A DNA stretch of 64,000 nt. It comes from Ryuthela nishihirai (taxonomy: Eukaryota > Arthropoda > Arachnida > Araneae > Heptathelidae). The position numbers were made by a program, and so were the translations under genes. Shown here piece after piece: positions 47,541 to 57,465 of this stretch. The stretch's first letter is position 1, and each line of letters starts with the position of its first letter. The notes below the pieces were generated by a model, which saw nothing but the letters and a program-made list of their open reading frames with translations, had not been told where the DNA came from and made no database searches. The stretch spans positions 40,270,307-40,334,306 of the forward strand of contig JAWZYU010000020.1 of assembly GCA_038380435.1 (NCBI GenBank), read 5' to 3'.

Positions 47541-47926
47541 GGGGCGGGGGTGGCTCAGTCGGTAGCGCGCCAGGCTCGTAATCTGTAGTTCTCAGGTTCG
47601 AGTACCAGCTGGGTCAGCGTTGAGATTTATCTCCGCAAAATTTTCCGCCCTGCCCCCGGTCAATAGGGGACACCGATGAGTTTGGAAAGGCCGCCGTCCA
47701 TCGGATGAGACGTTAAGCCGTGGCACCGTGTGCGGGAGAGCCATACCCTGTGCACGTTAAAGAACACGCTGGATGGCCTTGACGGGGGGCTACCATCTGT
47801 CTCCCAACAGCTGTTCCAGTGGGTCCCCTACCCCAACCTTCTCTGAGCCTTCGGGGTCCATGTGACCTGGCCATTTAGCCCATGGTGTGCAAAAAAAGTG
47901 CCGCTCAGAGGTAAAACAACCCAAAT
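47541..47926 (+). mobile_element. SINE-A, copy 2
   Basis: TSD caatttacga is at 47531-47540 and 47927-47936. It lacks the internal duplication of its copy 1 twin. Confidence 0.93.
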
Positions 47927-48158
47927 CAATTTACGAATTACTTTTAACTATTCGATTAATTGTTTGGACTATAAGAGCAGCCATCAGTAGAATTGCAACG
48001 CTTTGCTGGTTCAGAAACTATGATAGCAGTCCCGGCAAATAATCGAACATTTGCGGTATATAACAGCAGATTATTCATTTGTTCAATTAATAGCATATGA
48101 TTTATTAGAATATTCTACGCTTCAATATTAATATTTTTAATTTTTTCTTTCCAATAGG

Positions 48159-48603
48159 CATGAAAGCGAGAAATTCTTGCCGAAGAAATTGCAGTGGTGC
48201 AGAAAATTGTTGGACATCCAAAATGATTATCCCTGTAGAATCAAGCTCTCCCACTGGCAGAAAAACACTTGCATTGTTCCTGGATCAGTCCATCACAAAA
48301 AGATCGGTTTATTATATCGATTTGAATGCGGTATACGAAAAAGTGTCCTTTGTCATCACTCGCAGAAGACTTATTTCTTGGCGTTCTAGTTGGTCCTTTG
48401 GCTGGAACTCCTTCAGATTATACAGACTTCTGGTTCTCAAATGGTATATTTCAAGTTTTCGATCTCGTCCCTCGGCAAGAGTAATGTTTTTAAGAAACTG
48501 CTCTCGAAGAAAACAGATTGTCGTAACCTCCCATGCATCTCGTGCGAGGGTAACTGAGGAATTCGTCTCGTGCGAGGGTAACATCGGACTTTCCATTTTA
48601 TGA
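48159..48603 (+). CDS. Possible N-terminal Argonaute exon, copy 2/3 junction
   Basis: Counterpart of 21207-21633, with the same acceptor and SSSPTGRKTLALFLDQ. With only two minisatellite units the frame stays open to 48603, overlapping the next ATG at 48600 in another frame. Confidence 0.35.
48536..48582. repeat. 28-bp minisatellite, 2 units
   Basis: Short allele of the array at 21584-21715. Confidence 0.95.
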
Positions 48604-50045
48604 AGCGGAGCACTTGCATCATCAACGAGGTGAAATCTCAAATATTGTGTACGCTTCGTTCATATGTTTCGCTTTCAAAGATGGCTACGAACTTAAAATT
48701 CTTGATAAAGAATACGAAATTTAAGGAATTATGGAAATTATATGAAGTCTTTTGTGGATTCAAACACTTACCCATGGTAAGCAGTTACCGAGAATTTCGG
48801 CAGTATCTACCAATTTACGATGGAAAGAAATTCATGATCACAAGAAGAGAGTTGCCGATAAAGGTTGAAGAAAAGATGTTCGTAATTTCTATTCCAGTCG
48901 AAGGAGTCGGCGAGAGATTTCCTGAAATTGAAGTTGTTATCAAACCTTTTAGAAAGGGAAATCAAAATCTGTCTACCATTAGCTTGGAGCCTCTTCATCA
49001 GGTTATGGCAGGTTACGATATTCAAGTGTCAAAGGAGGCAATGGTGGCTCTGAATACCATACTGAGATATGGACCGTCACTTCGATACATACCGATTGGA
49101 AAATGGAAGATTTCGATAGATACAGATAAGGGCAATTCCCAGCGAGTACGTATTTCAAAGGAAAAGCGGAAAATGTGGTTGGATTATTCTGTCGTTAGCC
49201 ATTGGAAGCCCTGTCCTAGAGTCGATATTCCTGACACTTCTTTCTGTGATGGAGAACCTGTTTTGAATTTTATGTCAAAATGTTTGAAAAAAGATGTGGA
49301 AAAGGTTGCATATTTAACTGTCGAAGAAATAAGTGCTTTAACGAAACAACTCCAGGGTCTCCAAGTTGCAACAGATCATGTGGGGCGCGAGATTTCATAC
49401 AGAATAAAGCTGGTGACTGAAGAATCTGCTGATAATAACAGAGTCGACTTCATGGAACATGGCTTAGAGCAAAAAATTAGTGTTACTCAATATATGAAAA
49501 AACGCTACGAGATCGAATTAAAGTTCCCAAACCTGCCATGCTTGTTGGTGGTTGGAAATAAACGGCGTCTTCTCCCAGTAGAACTATGCAATTTATCCTC
49601 CAGCGAGCCTGCATCAGCAAGTTACATTAATAGAGAGATAGTATTACCCAGTCAGGGCTCGCAAAAAGATTTGAATATAACTCCTAACAGATATTTCGTG
49701 CCTAAGTGGGCTATCGTCAATTTTTCTCGGTTACGTGATGAAGAGGTAGAGGATTTTTCGAATTGTCTATGTGAAAAGGGCAAGAACTATCATTTGGAGT
49801 TAAATCACATGGTAGAAATAAAGAATGCAACTCAATATGACTATAAAACGATTCGCAATATTCTGGAAACCTTGAAATCTCAATACGAAGATGTTTTAGT
49901 TGTCGTTGTTCTTCCAGACGCAGAGCAACCTCTTAGAACAAGTCACATCTCTATAAGTGGGAGACCTAACGAAACAATTGTAAGCCACTGTGAAAGAAAT
50001 AAGCGATATCTTGAACATGGTTACACGGTGTTTAAATCCCGATAA
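48600..50045 (+). pseudogene. Argonaute-like gene, copy 3: longest frame, broken in MID
   Basis: One frame of 481 codons. N domain to about residue 100 (YDGKKFMIT at 73-81); L1 about 120-200 (LNTILRYGPSLRYIPIG); PAZ about 205-325 (QYMKKRYEIELKFPNLPC, LLPVELCNL); a very short L2 (about 325-345); start of MID (PKWAIVNFS, VLVVVVLPD). An 11-bp deletion at 49987, compared with copy 2, removes YY of the YYTVK motif and shifts the frame; it ends after YTVFKSR. The first 27 codons may not be translated, since the second Met (SKMATN) suits the start or a splice point. The canonical L2 segment of about 50-60 residues between PAZ and MID is absent in all three copies. Without PIWI it cannot slice; a guide-binding decoy is conceivable only for an unbroken paralogue. 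Confidence 0.9.
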
Positions 50046-50047
50046 TA
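48823..50047. repeat. Tandem segmental duplication, copy 3 (partial)
   Basis: Homology with the previous units continues through the Argonaute reading frame. It decays at about 50020-50047 and then stops, so this is the right-hand edge of the duplicated block. The breakpoint lies inside the MID-coding region. Confidence 0.9.
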
Positions 50048-50149
50048 TCAAAGGCAGTGGATGAGCTGGCATTAAAGTTTGGTCCAGCATTGAAAGGAAA
50101 CTCTAAGCAATATTTTGGTAGAATATTAAATATCAAAGATTTCGGATAG
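50048..50149 (+). pseudogene. Possible Argonaute L2 fragment at the duplication edge
   Basis: Immediately beyond the homology breakpoint one frame reads AVDELALKFGPALKGNSKQY then FGRILNIKDFG and stops. Argonaute L2 regions carry FG, eleven residues, then GR(V/I)L; the spacing here is the same. This is the part missing between PAZ and MID in the three ORFs, so the piece may come from a fuller paralogue. It is a short match, judged by eye. Confidence 0.4.
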
Positions 50150-50157
50150 AACATTTG

Positions 50158-50330
50158 GTTTGGGTTGTTTTATTTATGAGCGGCACTTTTTTGCACACAA
50201 TGGGCTAAATGGCCAGGTCACAAGGACACCCTAAAGTTGGGAGATGGTACACTGGACAGCTCTTTAGCACAGATGGTAGCCTCCCGTCAAGGCCAGACAA
50301 TGAATTTTTAAAAGGCTTAGAACATGGCCC
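50158..50330 (-). mobile_element. SINE-A tail, diverged
   Basis: In reverse orientation: GGGTTGTTTTATTTATGAGC, TTTTTTGCACACAATGGG, GGTAGCCTCCCGTCAAGGCC. It is truncated before the head. Confidence 0.8.
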
Positions 50331-50479
50331 TCCCTGCTCCCAAATTCCTTTTGTATTATACTTCCCTAGCACAATGAAACACTCCAACGAAATCTATCAA
50401 AAAGGAGAAAAAATGGCCGTCCTCCATCTCTCATTTCAACTACATAAACACAAAAATAGTCCTTATCAGGACTGGCAGC

Positions 50480-51076
50480 AAAAATAGTCCTTAGGACTAA
50501 ACCTATAATAATGAACCCTTTCACACCAACATCCCTTCCACACAGCTCACAAAAAAGTCCTTAGGACTAAACCTATAATACTGAACCCTTTCACCCCAAC
50601 ACCCCTTCCACACAGTTCACAAAAAAGTCCTTCTTAGGACTAAACCTATAACACGGAACCCTTTCATCCCAACACCCCTTCCACACAGCTTACAAAAAAA
50701 GTCCTTCTTAGGACTAAACCTATAATACTGAACACTTTCACCCCTTCCACACAGCTTACAAAAAAGTCATTCTTAGGACTAAACCTATAATACTGAACCC
50801 TTTCACCCCAACACCACTTCCACACAGCTCACAAAAAAGTCCTTCTTAGGACTAAACCTATAACACAACCCTTTCACCCCAACACCCCTTCCACACTGCT
50901 CACAAAAAATTCCTTCTTAGGACTAAACCTATAACACTGAACCCTTCCACCTCAACACCCCTTCCACACAGCTCACAAAAAGTCCTTCTTAGGACTAAAC
51001 CTATAATACTGAACCCTTCCACCCCAACACCCCTTCCACACAGCTCACAAAAAAGTCCTTCTTAGGACTAAACAGC
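50480..51076. repeat. About 72-bp satellite, 9 units
   Basis: TTAGGACTAAACC starts at 50491, 50561, 50634, 50708, 50773, 50846, 50917, 50989 and 51063, giving periods of 65-74. Each unit has AGTCCTTCTTAGGACT, a short hairpin, and C-rich CCCCAACACCCCTTCC. Confidence 0.95.
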
Positions 51077-51711
51077 TACACTATATATACACACACAGAT
51101 GAGTCAACACAAAAAATATTCCTTTTTCTGACTCCCTTTCCCCTTACTACAGCTTCTAGGCCGGACTGATCAATATTTATGGCACAACGGAAACCTGAAA
51201 GCATTCACTAGAGAGACGCACAGCCAAAAATACACCAAGTCCTTTTTTCACATACGAAATTTCATCCTTCGCCTTCATGAATATCAACAATCTATTAGCC
51301 TCATTTGGAGACAAAATATATTTACACTGAAATCAGAAGAAAATTCTACGTTCTAATCTGCTGGATATTTTTTCATCAAATATTCAGCTCAGCTCGAAGC
51401 AGATGGTTGAACAGGCCTAATTGTTGATATGTGATTTGCAGATGTAAAAGAAATGGGACCTTCCCTGGTGTGTTAAAAATTGATAGCAATTGCTTTAGTG
51501 GAGGGGGGGGGGGTGCTCTTTATATTGAAACCAGATTTGTAAATATGTTGATTGTATTATGATTACTATCGGTTTTAAATTACTGTTGCCTAAACTAATG
51601 AATTGTGTAAACTTTTAGTTCACTAACACCATAGATTAGTGTCTTTACTCTTATGGTGCATTTATTTTCGAAAATGTTTCTGTATGCTAATATTTTAAGT
51701 ATTAATGTAAC
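51077..51711. other. No gene seen
   Basis: AT-rich with a short G run at 51504; no coding frame or element recognised. Confidence 0.5.
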
Positions 51712-51996
51712 CAGGACCGGATGTAGGAGTGCCATACCTTCTCCCACTTTTCAAAATGTTAGTAAGGGTGAAAAAAAGAGTAAGAAAAAATTCTAGGCCG
51801 CTAGGCTAAAAAAAAGTAAGAGGCGAAAAAAATTATCTACTTTATATTTTATGCATTTTTTAAAGAACTGTAAAATAGAGGGGAGAAATATTATACTGCT
51901 TTGAAATCCAGTCGCTTGGACACCATTTTATAGTTTTCCGGCATGATTGTATTTCTTCCCCCCCTCCCTCTCGATTTTTTTCTAGATCCGGGCCTG
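51712..51996. mobile_element. Possible hAT-type MITE, 285 bp
   Basis: The ends CAGGACCGGATGTAG and CTAGATCCGGGCCTG are imperfect inverted repeats, with flanks aatgtaac/tatgtaat sharing six of eight bases. There is no ORF. CAGG ends and 8-bp TSD suit hAT. Confidence 0.55.
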
Positions 51997-52300
51997 TATG
52001 TAATTATAAATTATGTATCGATATCTATGGAAATAAATTATTCATTGATTGACTGATATTTACATTCTTGTTGGCAGTTTATAAACTTTAAATTCTTCAT
52101 AAGCTTTAATTGTTTAAAATTTTTATTTTACAAACAACTGAGGATTTTTCGTACAAGCTTCATTTTCCTGATGATACAAAGTGTTCCTTATTTTCTGTTT
52201 TTGCACCTAAAATTACCGACTCAAGTACATAGCTTATTTTTAAATGGTATTTTTAAAGACGTCAGACAAAATTTTTAAAATATTATAATATAAATAACAA
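51997..52300. other. No gene seen
   Basis: AT-rich spacer. Confidence 0.5.
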
Positions 52301-52920
52301 GCCTCCCGTGGTCGAGTGGTTAGCGCGCTTGGCTACTGATCAAATGGGATCTGGGTTCGAGTTTCGGATGTGTCTTTCTGCTGAAGTTCCATCATCCTCA
52401 CAGACCTGTGGCGTATAAACTGATAGAATATTGTCAGACCACTGTGGCAAGCAGCTGCTTGAGGGGGTATTATTTTAATACTTTTTAAACCTCTATGGCA
52501 CATAAATTGGCAGGCTCCTGTCAGACTTCTGTAGCTTGGATTGGATTGTTTTACCTCTGAGTGGCACTTTTTTGCACACCATAGGCTAAATGGCCAGGGC
52601 ACAAGGACCCCGAAGGCTGGGGGAGGGGACCAGAGGTTGGGGGAGGGGACCCACTGGAACAGCTGTTGGGAGACAGATGGTAGCCTCCCGTCAAGAACAT
52701 CCAGCGTGTTCTTTGACGTGCACAGGGTATGGCTCTCCCGCACACGGGGTCACGGCTTAACGTCCCATCCGACGGACGGCGGCCTTTTCAAGCCCATCGG
52801 TGTCCCCTACTGACCGTGGGCAGGGAGGGGAAATTTTGCGGAGATAAATCTCAACGCTGACCCAGCTGGGACTCACTTCTGTAGCAAGCAGCTGCTTAAG
52901 TGGATATTTATTATTTCTTA
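52301..52920 (+). mobile_element. SINE-B with duplicated tail, interrupted by SINE-A
   Basis: Head GCCTCCCGTGGTCGAGTGG, tail module twice (52440-52485, then 52495-52535 resuming at 52886 with AAGCAGCTGCTT). SINE-A sits inside the second tail. Confidence 0.88.
52536..52874 (-). mobile_element. SINE-A nested in SINE-B, head truncated
   Basis: TSD acttctgtagc is at 52525-52535 and 52875-52885. The element stops at GACCCAGCTGGGACTC, so most of the tRNA head is missing. It has an internal duplication of GGTTGGGGGAGGGGACC. Confidence 0.93.
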
Positions 52921-53695
52921 AATATTACTTTTAGGCAATTATTTGTCTTAAGAAAACTATACTCGTGTGCTTCTCTAATTCCAATGCAATTATTAAGATT
53001 TAACGCTCTTCTGAGAATATGAACGAAAATTCTGTAAATCAGTTGCTGAAGAAAATCTGTGCAGCGTCAAAAACGTTACTTCAAATGAATAGATCCTTAG
53101 CTTGAGCTTGGGTAAGTGTTTGCATGTTGTATGAAAAATCAGGACAGCCTAAGTGTCTCTGTCCTTTGCTTAGGGAAGTACTTTCTTCCTCTCCCTACAT
53201 ATTACTCAGTTTGAACAAAACTTAAACTCCCAAAGTGTGTTAATTCTTTGAGAAGAAGTCTAGTTAGTAGTAACTTTTTTTTATAATAAAGCTGGAACAG
53301 CCCCGGATCTAGCAAAAAAAAAAGTTGGGGGAGAGTAACTATAGCAATACAAAGATAATCGCGAAACTTTATTCCGATATTTAATTTTTCTATCCGTTTT
53401 AGTGATCTTCAAAAAACTTACAAATTATATTTTACATTTCGGTTATTAATATTCTCAAAAGGCACCCGATAATGCCTTGAGAATATTAATAAACGGAATA
53501 AAAAAAGGGAAGGCTTGACTCATCTCCCCCCCCACACACACACACACACCCTCCCTCCAAGATCGGGCTTTGGGCAAGAAACTAATTTTTCTGTCATAAG
53601 CTCATATAGGGAATAGAATGTAGGGTCGGATTATTAGGGTTTCCATTTTGCTGCTAATACCTAACATTATTTTAAATAAAATTACCGTGAAATAA
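52921..53695. other. No gene; possible worn MITE
   Basis: CAGCCCCGGATCTAGC near 53298 and its worn inverse GATCGGGCTTTGG near 53560 recall the ends at 51712-51996. A (CA)n run lies at 53533-53548. Confidence 0.4.
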
Positions 53696-53699
53696 TTAG

Positions 53700-53775
53700 C
53701 TGTCCTAAGTGGGACTCGAACCCATGCCTCCCAGAAACATGCTGGTCGTCCTAACCGCTGGACCATCAGAAGCTT
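53700..53775 (-). repeat. tRNA-like SINE head
   Basis: In reverse: GATGGTCCAGCGGTTAGGAC (A box) and ATGGGTTCGAGTCCCA (B box). The acceptor stem does not pair. A partly deleted direct copy of its ends occurs in plus orientation at about 53932-53990, making an inverted pair. Confidence 0.7.
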
Positions 53776-53990
53776 ACAATTTTTTTAAGTGACATTCGCG
53801 TTAGTGACAGATATTACTACCATCAAATGTGCGACTTGGCTGCCCCATTGCCTGATAATAGATGGCGCCACTGGCGAATCAGCAAAAATTGCGGAAATGC
53901 ATATAATGTCACTTTGTTGAAAAGATTGTCAGCTTCTGATGGTCCAGCGGTTAGGACGCCCTGCCAGTCGTCAGCTAGTTATTTCAAGTG

Positions 53991-54409
53991 TTTCTTGTCT
54001 ACAGGACTTTTTCCTGTGAAACTTCGTTACTAAAATTATTATGTTTTTCGAACTTTTGCAAAAGTTTAAATTAGTAACAACAATATTATACTTAAAGCAG
54101 GTGATAAAACACGAGTCGTTTATTCATTTATTTATGTTTTATTTCTGATAATTTATGGGGGGAGTCATTAAGGGCCTCGGCCCCCAGAATTGCTTAATCC
54201 GGGCCTGATGGAAGGTGATCATAACGAAACGGTGTAATACGAATTTGGGGCAGTTTTCAATTACATTTCAGTTTGTAAATACCTCGTAAGTGATAAAAAA
54301 TGGTCAATGAAGGCGTAATAATTAATTACCAGAGACAGGTCTAGGATGGAGTGGGGGACCATGCCTCTCCCCCCTCCCCCGCTTCCTATAAGAATTCCAA
54401 TAACCGAAA
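53991..54409. other. No gene seen
   Basis: Contains a lone AATCCGGGCCTG end near 54198, like the MITE at 51712. Nothing else recognised. Confidence 0.45.
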
Positions 54410-55015
54410 AGGTTGTTTTGCCTCTGAGCGGCATATTTTTGCACACAATGGGCTAGGGCGGGGGTGGCTCAGTCGGTAGCGCGCCAGGCTCGTAATCTGT
54501 AGTTCCCAGGTTCGGGTCCCAGCTGGGTCAGCGTTCAGATTTATCTCCGCAATCCCCCCCCCCCCTCCCCACGTCAGTAGGAGACACCGATGGGCTTGGA
54601 AAGGCCGCGTCTGTCGGATGAGACGTTAAGCCGTGGCCTTGTGTGCGGGAGAACCATACTCTGTGCACGTTAAAGAACACGCTGGATGGCCTTGACGGGA
54701 GGCTACCATCTGTCTCCCAACAGCTGTTCCAGTGGGTCCCCTCCCCTAACCTTCTCTGAGCCTTCGGGGTCCATGTGACCTGGCCATTTAGCCCATGGTG
54801 TGCAAAAAAGTGCCGCTCAGAGGTAAAACAACCCAACCCAACACAATAGGCTAAATAGCCAGGTCACAAGGATCCTAAGGACTCAGAGAAAGTTGGAGAA
54901 AGGTGTTGCACTGGACAGCTGTTAGGAGACAGATGGATACCTCTCATCAAAGCCATCCAGCGTGTTCTTTAACGTGAACAGTGTATGGTTCTCCTGCACG
55001 GAGAATCGCAGCTAA
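54410..55015 (-). mobile_element. Older SINE-A split by a younger SINE-A
   Basis: The tail (GGTTGTTTTGCCTCTGAGCG) is at 54410-54455 and the rest resumes at 54841 (AATAGGCTAAATAGCCAGG) through CAGCGTGTTCTTTAACGTG to about 55015. Confidence 0.88.
54456..54840 (+). mobile_element. Younger SINE-A inserted in SINE-A
   Basis: TSD acacaatgggcta/acacaataggcta is at 54443-54455 and 54841-54853. The head has GGTTCGGGTCC instead of GGTTCGAGTCC. Confidence 0.93.
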
Positions 55016-55721
55016 AGTCTCGTCTGAGAGCAAAACGTGGGAAAGCATTGAGCATAATTATGATTTTTCGAAGTACCAGGATAAAAGATCCCATAACCTT
55101 CTCCATTCGAGGATATTCAATTAGTGGCATGTGTCCCAAAGGACAACACAAAAATCACCAAAAGGTGAGCCCCAAGGAACAGAAAACCAATGATAAATAT
55201 AGTAGATCAGGGTACTTAGACCAAAAAGTGTTCCTGATCGAAAACCAAAGGTCTAGTCCTCTTGAATCTACTCATAGGATCGTGATCATACTTTAAAATG
55301 TTAATAATGAAATCGTGAGGATTCGTGTCCACAGCTTCTAAGAATTTCTTAGAGATCTGCTTTATTTAGGTGTAAATATGTTGAACGTCTAAATCTCCAT
55401 GTATTTGTCTGTTGGTCACAAATCATGGGGCATTTACGTCCTGTCTCAAAAGCAAAACGTGGGTTTAGCGGAATTAATTTGTAATGTCCGAAAGAACGAG
55501 TTGTTTAAGTCGTTCTTTTGGACGAGTTGTTGAAATCGAGGATTGACTGTATTAAGCCAACTGTGGCTAAATGGTTAGTGCATTTGTTAAGAAGAGTCAA
55601 GGTTCCACGTGATAGATATTTGTTACAGTTAAAACCCATTTGTTTCCCAAACACTTGCCGTAGTTGTACCAGAGACATATTTCATTTGATCATTGCTTTT
55701 CACAGATGATCATTCGATTAT
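55016..55721. other. No gene; hairpin and worn tRNA-like head
   Basis: GTCCGAAAGAACGA (55486-55499) pairs with TCGTTCTTTTGGAC (55510-55523), with one mismatch and a 10-base loop. ACTGTGGCTAAATGGTTAG near 55560 looks like a worn SINE-B A box. Confidence 0.55.
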
Positions 55722-56412
55722 GCGCTAGGCTCCTAAACCCCAACTCTCAGTCCCAGCTGTGTTACCATCCAGTTTTGTCCCCACTAACTGCACACTGTTC
55801 TCTGTGAGAAAGAGGGCATAAATCGGCTCGGGAAGGTTGACGTCCATCAAATGAGATTTCAAGCAGTGGCCCCATGTGCAAGATTGGTCGGATTGGGTTG
55901 TTTTATCTCTGAGAGGCATTGTTTTGCACACAATGGGATAAATGGCCAGATCACACCCCGAAGGCTCAGAGAAGGTTGGGAGAGAGGAGCCACTGGAACA
56001 GCTGTTGGGAGACAGACGGTAGCCTCCCTTCAAGGCCATCAAATGTGTTCTTTAACGTGCGCAGGGTATGGTTTAACGTCCCATCCGACTGACGACGGCC
56101 TTTCCAAGCCCCATCGGTATCCCCTACTGACAGTGGACAGGGCAGGGAGTTGCGTGAAGATAAATTTTAATGCTGGTCCATCTGGGACTCGAACCTGGAA
56201 ACTGCAGATTACTAGCCTGGCACGCTACCGACTGAGCCACCAGGAGAGTCATAACCTGTGCATATTAAAGAACACGCTGGATCACCTGAATGGGAGGATG
56301 CCATCTGTCTCCTAACAGCTGTCCAGTGTATCCCTTCCCCCATACTTTTCTGACCCCTTGGGGTCCTTGTTACCTGACCATTTACCCGTTGTGTGCAAAA
56401 AAGTGCTGTTCA
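55722..56412 (+). mobile_element. Old SINE-A split by a reversed SINE-A
   Basis: Pieces 55722-55890 (GCTAGGCTCCTAAACC, CAAATGAGATTTCAAGCAG) and 56245-56412 (GAGAGTCATAACCTGTGC, AAGAACACGCTGGATC) join to one diverged SINE-A. Confidence 0.82.
55891..56244 (-). mobile_element. SINE-A nested in SINE-A
   Basis: Starts GATTGGTCGGATTGGGTTG and ends at the head (CGCTACCGACTGAGCCACC in this orientation). Body diverged, with several deletions. Confidence 0.85.
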
Positions 56413-56469
56413 AACCACCAACCCATTGGGATACACTTATTCATTATGTCTATCACTTTGAGATGGGGG

Positions 56470-56650
56470 GGGGGGAATCCATCCACCGGGATGGGACGTT
56501 GATCCGTGAATCTATGTATAGAACAGCAACAAATACCCTGATTACGTTAAAGAACACGCTGAACATTCTTGAAGGGAGGCTTTCATTTGCCTCCTAGCAG
56601 CTGTCCAGTGAGTCCCCTTCTCTAAACCTTTAGGGTCCTTATAAGCTGGC
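56470..56650 (+). mobile_element. SINE-A relic
   Basis: GGGATGGGACGTTGATCCGTG, then GTTAAAGAACACGCTGAAC and CTCCTAGCAGCTGTCCAGTG. It has no head. 56651-57023 shows no gene. Confidence 0.8.
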
Positions 56651-57023
56651 CATTTTTTTAAATTCAATATTTGTCCACATTACAAAGATCTTACTAACTG
56701 AGCCGGAGTGGGAGACTTTATCATCTGGGCGAGATATCTTCAGTTGGGGAGAGTTCTGTTGCAATCTCCTTTACTTACTGATATGTTTGATTTCCGAAGT
56801 GAAACCAGTGACGTGAAACCACTTCTACTTATCACTTAGTTCTCTTAACTCTTTACACAGGAGGATTCGTTTCGAGATTGAAGTTCCTCCATTGTCAGAA
56901 CTGATAGCGGAGATAGTCGTTGCATAACCTTTTCTAAAATGTTTTAGTTTACAATTTAGGTGTTATCATATGTACATTTGTCTTAGGTCAAGAAAACAAA
57001 AGCAGGGTAAAAACCCGAATCAC

Positions 57024-57256
57024 ATGGAGTGACTCCTTCAGTAGCGCGCCAGCCTCGTAATCTGCAGTTCCTATCTTCGATCCCCAGTGTTAAAATTTAT
57101 CTGCGCAAAACTTCCACCTTGTTCCTTGGTGATAAAGGAGACACCCACCACACCCTGTGCATCATAAAGAACACTCTGGATGTCATGGGGAGAGGCTACC
57201 ACCTGTCTCCTTCACCCAACTTTTTCCGAGATCTTGGTGTCGCTGTGACTTGACCA
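57024..57256 (+). mobile_element. SINE-A relic with head
   Basis: CCTTCAGTAGCGCGCCAGCC, TCGTAATCTGCAG and TCTTCGATCCCCAG mark a worn tRNA head. The body is reduced by deletions to about 230 bp. Confidence 0.8.
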
Positions 57257-57465
57257 TCACACCTGATTTTTGTGAAGCCCCTCTGAATTTTGCCAACTCC
57301 CCAAGATTTTCCAACTCTCCTAAATATTGCGAAGTTGCCTCGATTTTGCAAACACGCCATAATTTTACAGAAAAAAAGATTATAATTTTTACACCTCACC
57401 TGAATTTTGTCAACTCTCCACGATTTTGCCAAGTCACTCCGAATTTTGTCAACTGCCCCTAGTTT

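Larger units (their letters stand above)
21955..48822. repeat. Tandem segmental duplication, copy 2 (26.9 kb)
   Basis: This is the longest unit. It differs from copy 1 by small indels, scattered substitutions and whole insertions. The distance from its Argonaute to that of copy 3 is 26868 bp. Over most of the unit the offset is 26952-26968; the 84-bp drop beside the gene equals exactly three 28-bp minisatellite units. Confidence 0.95.
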
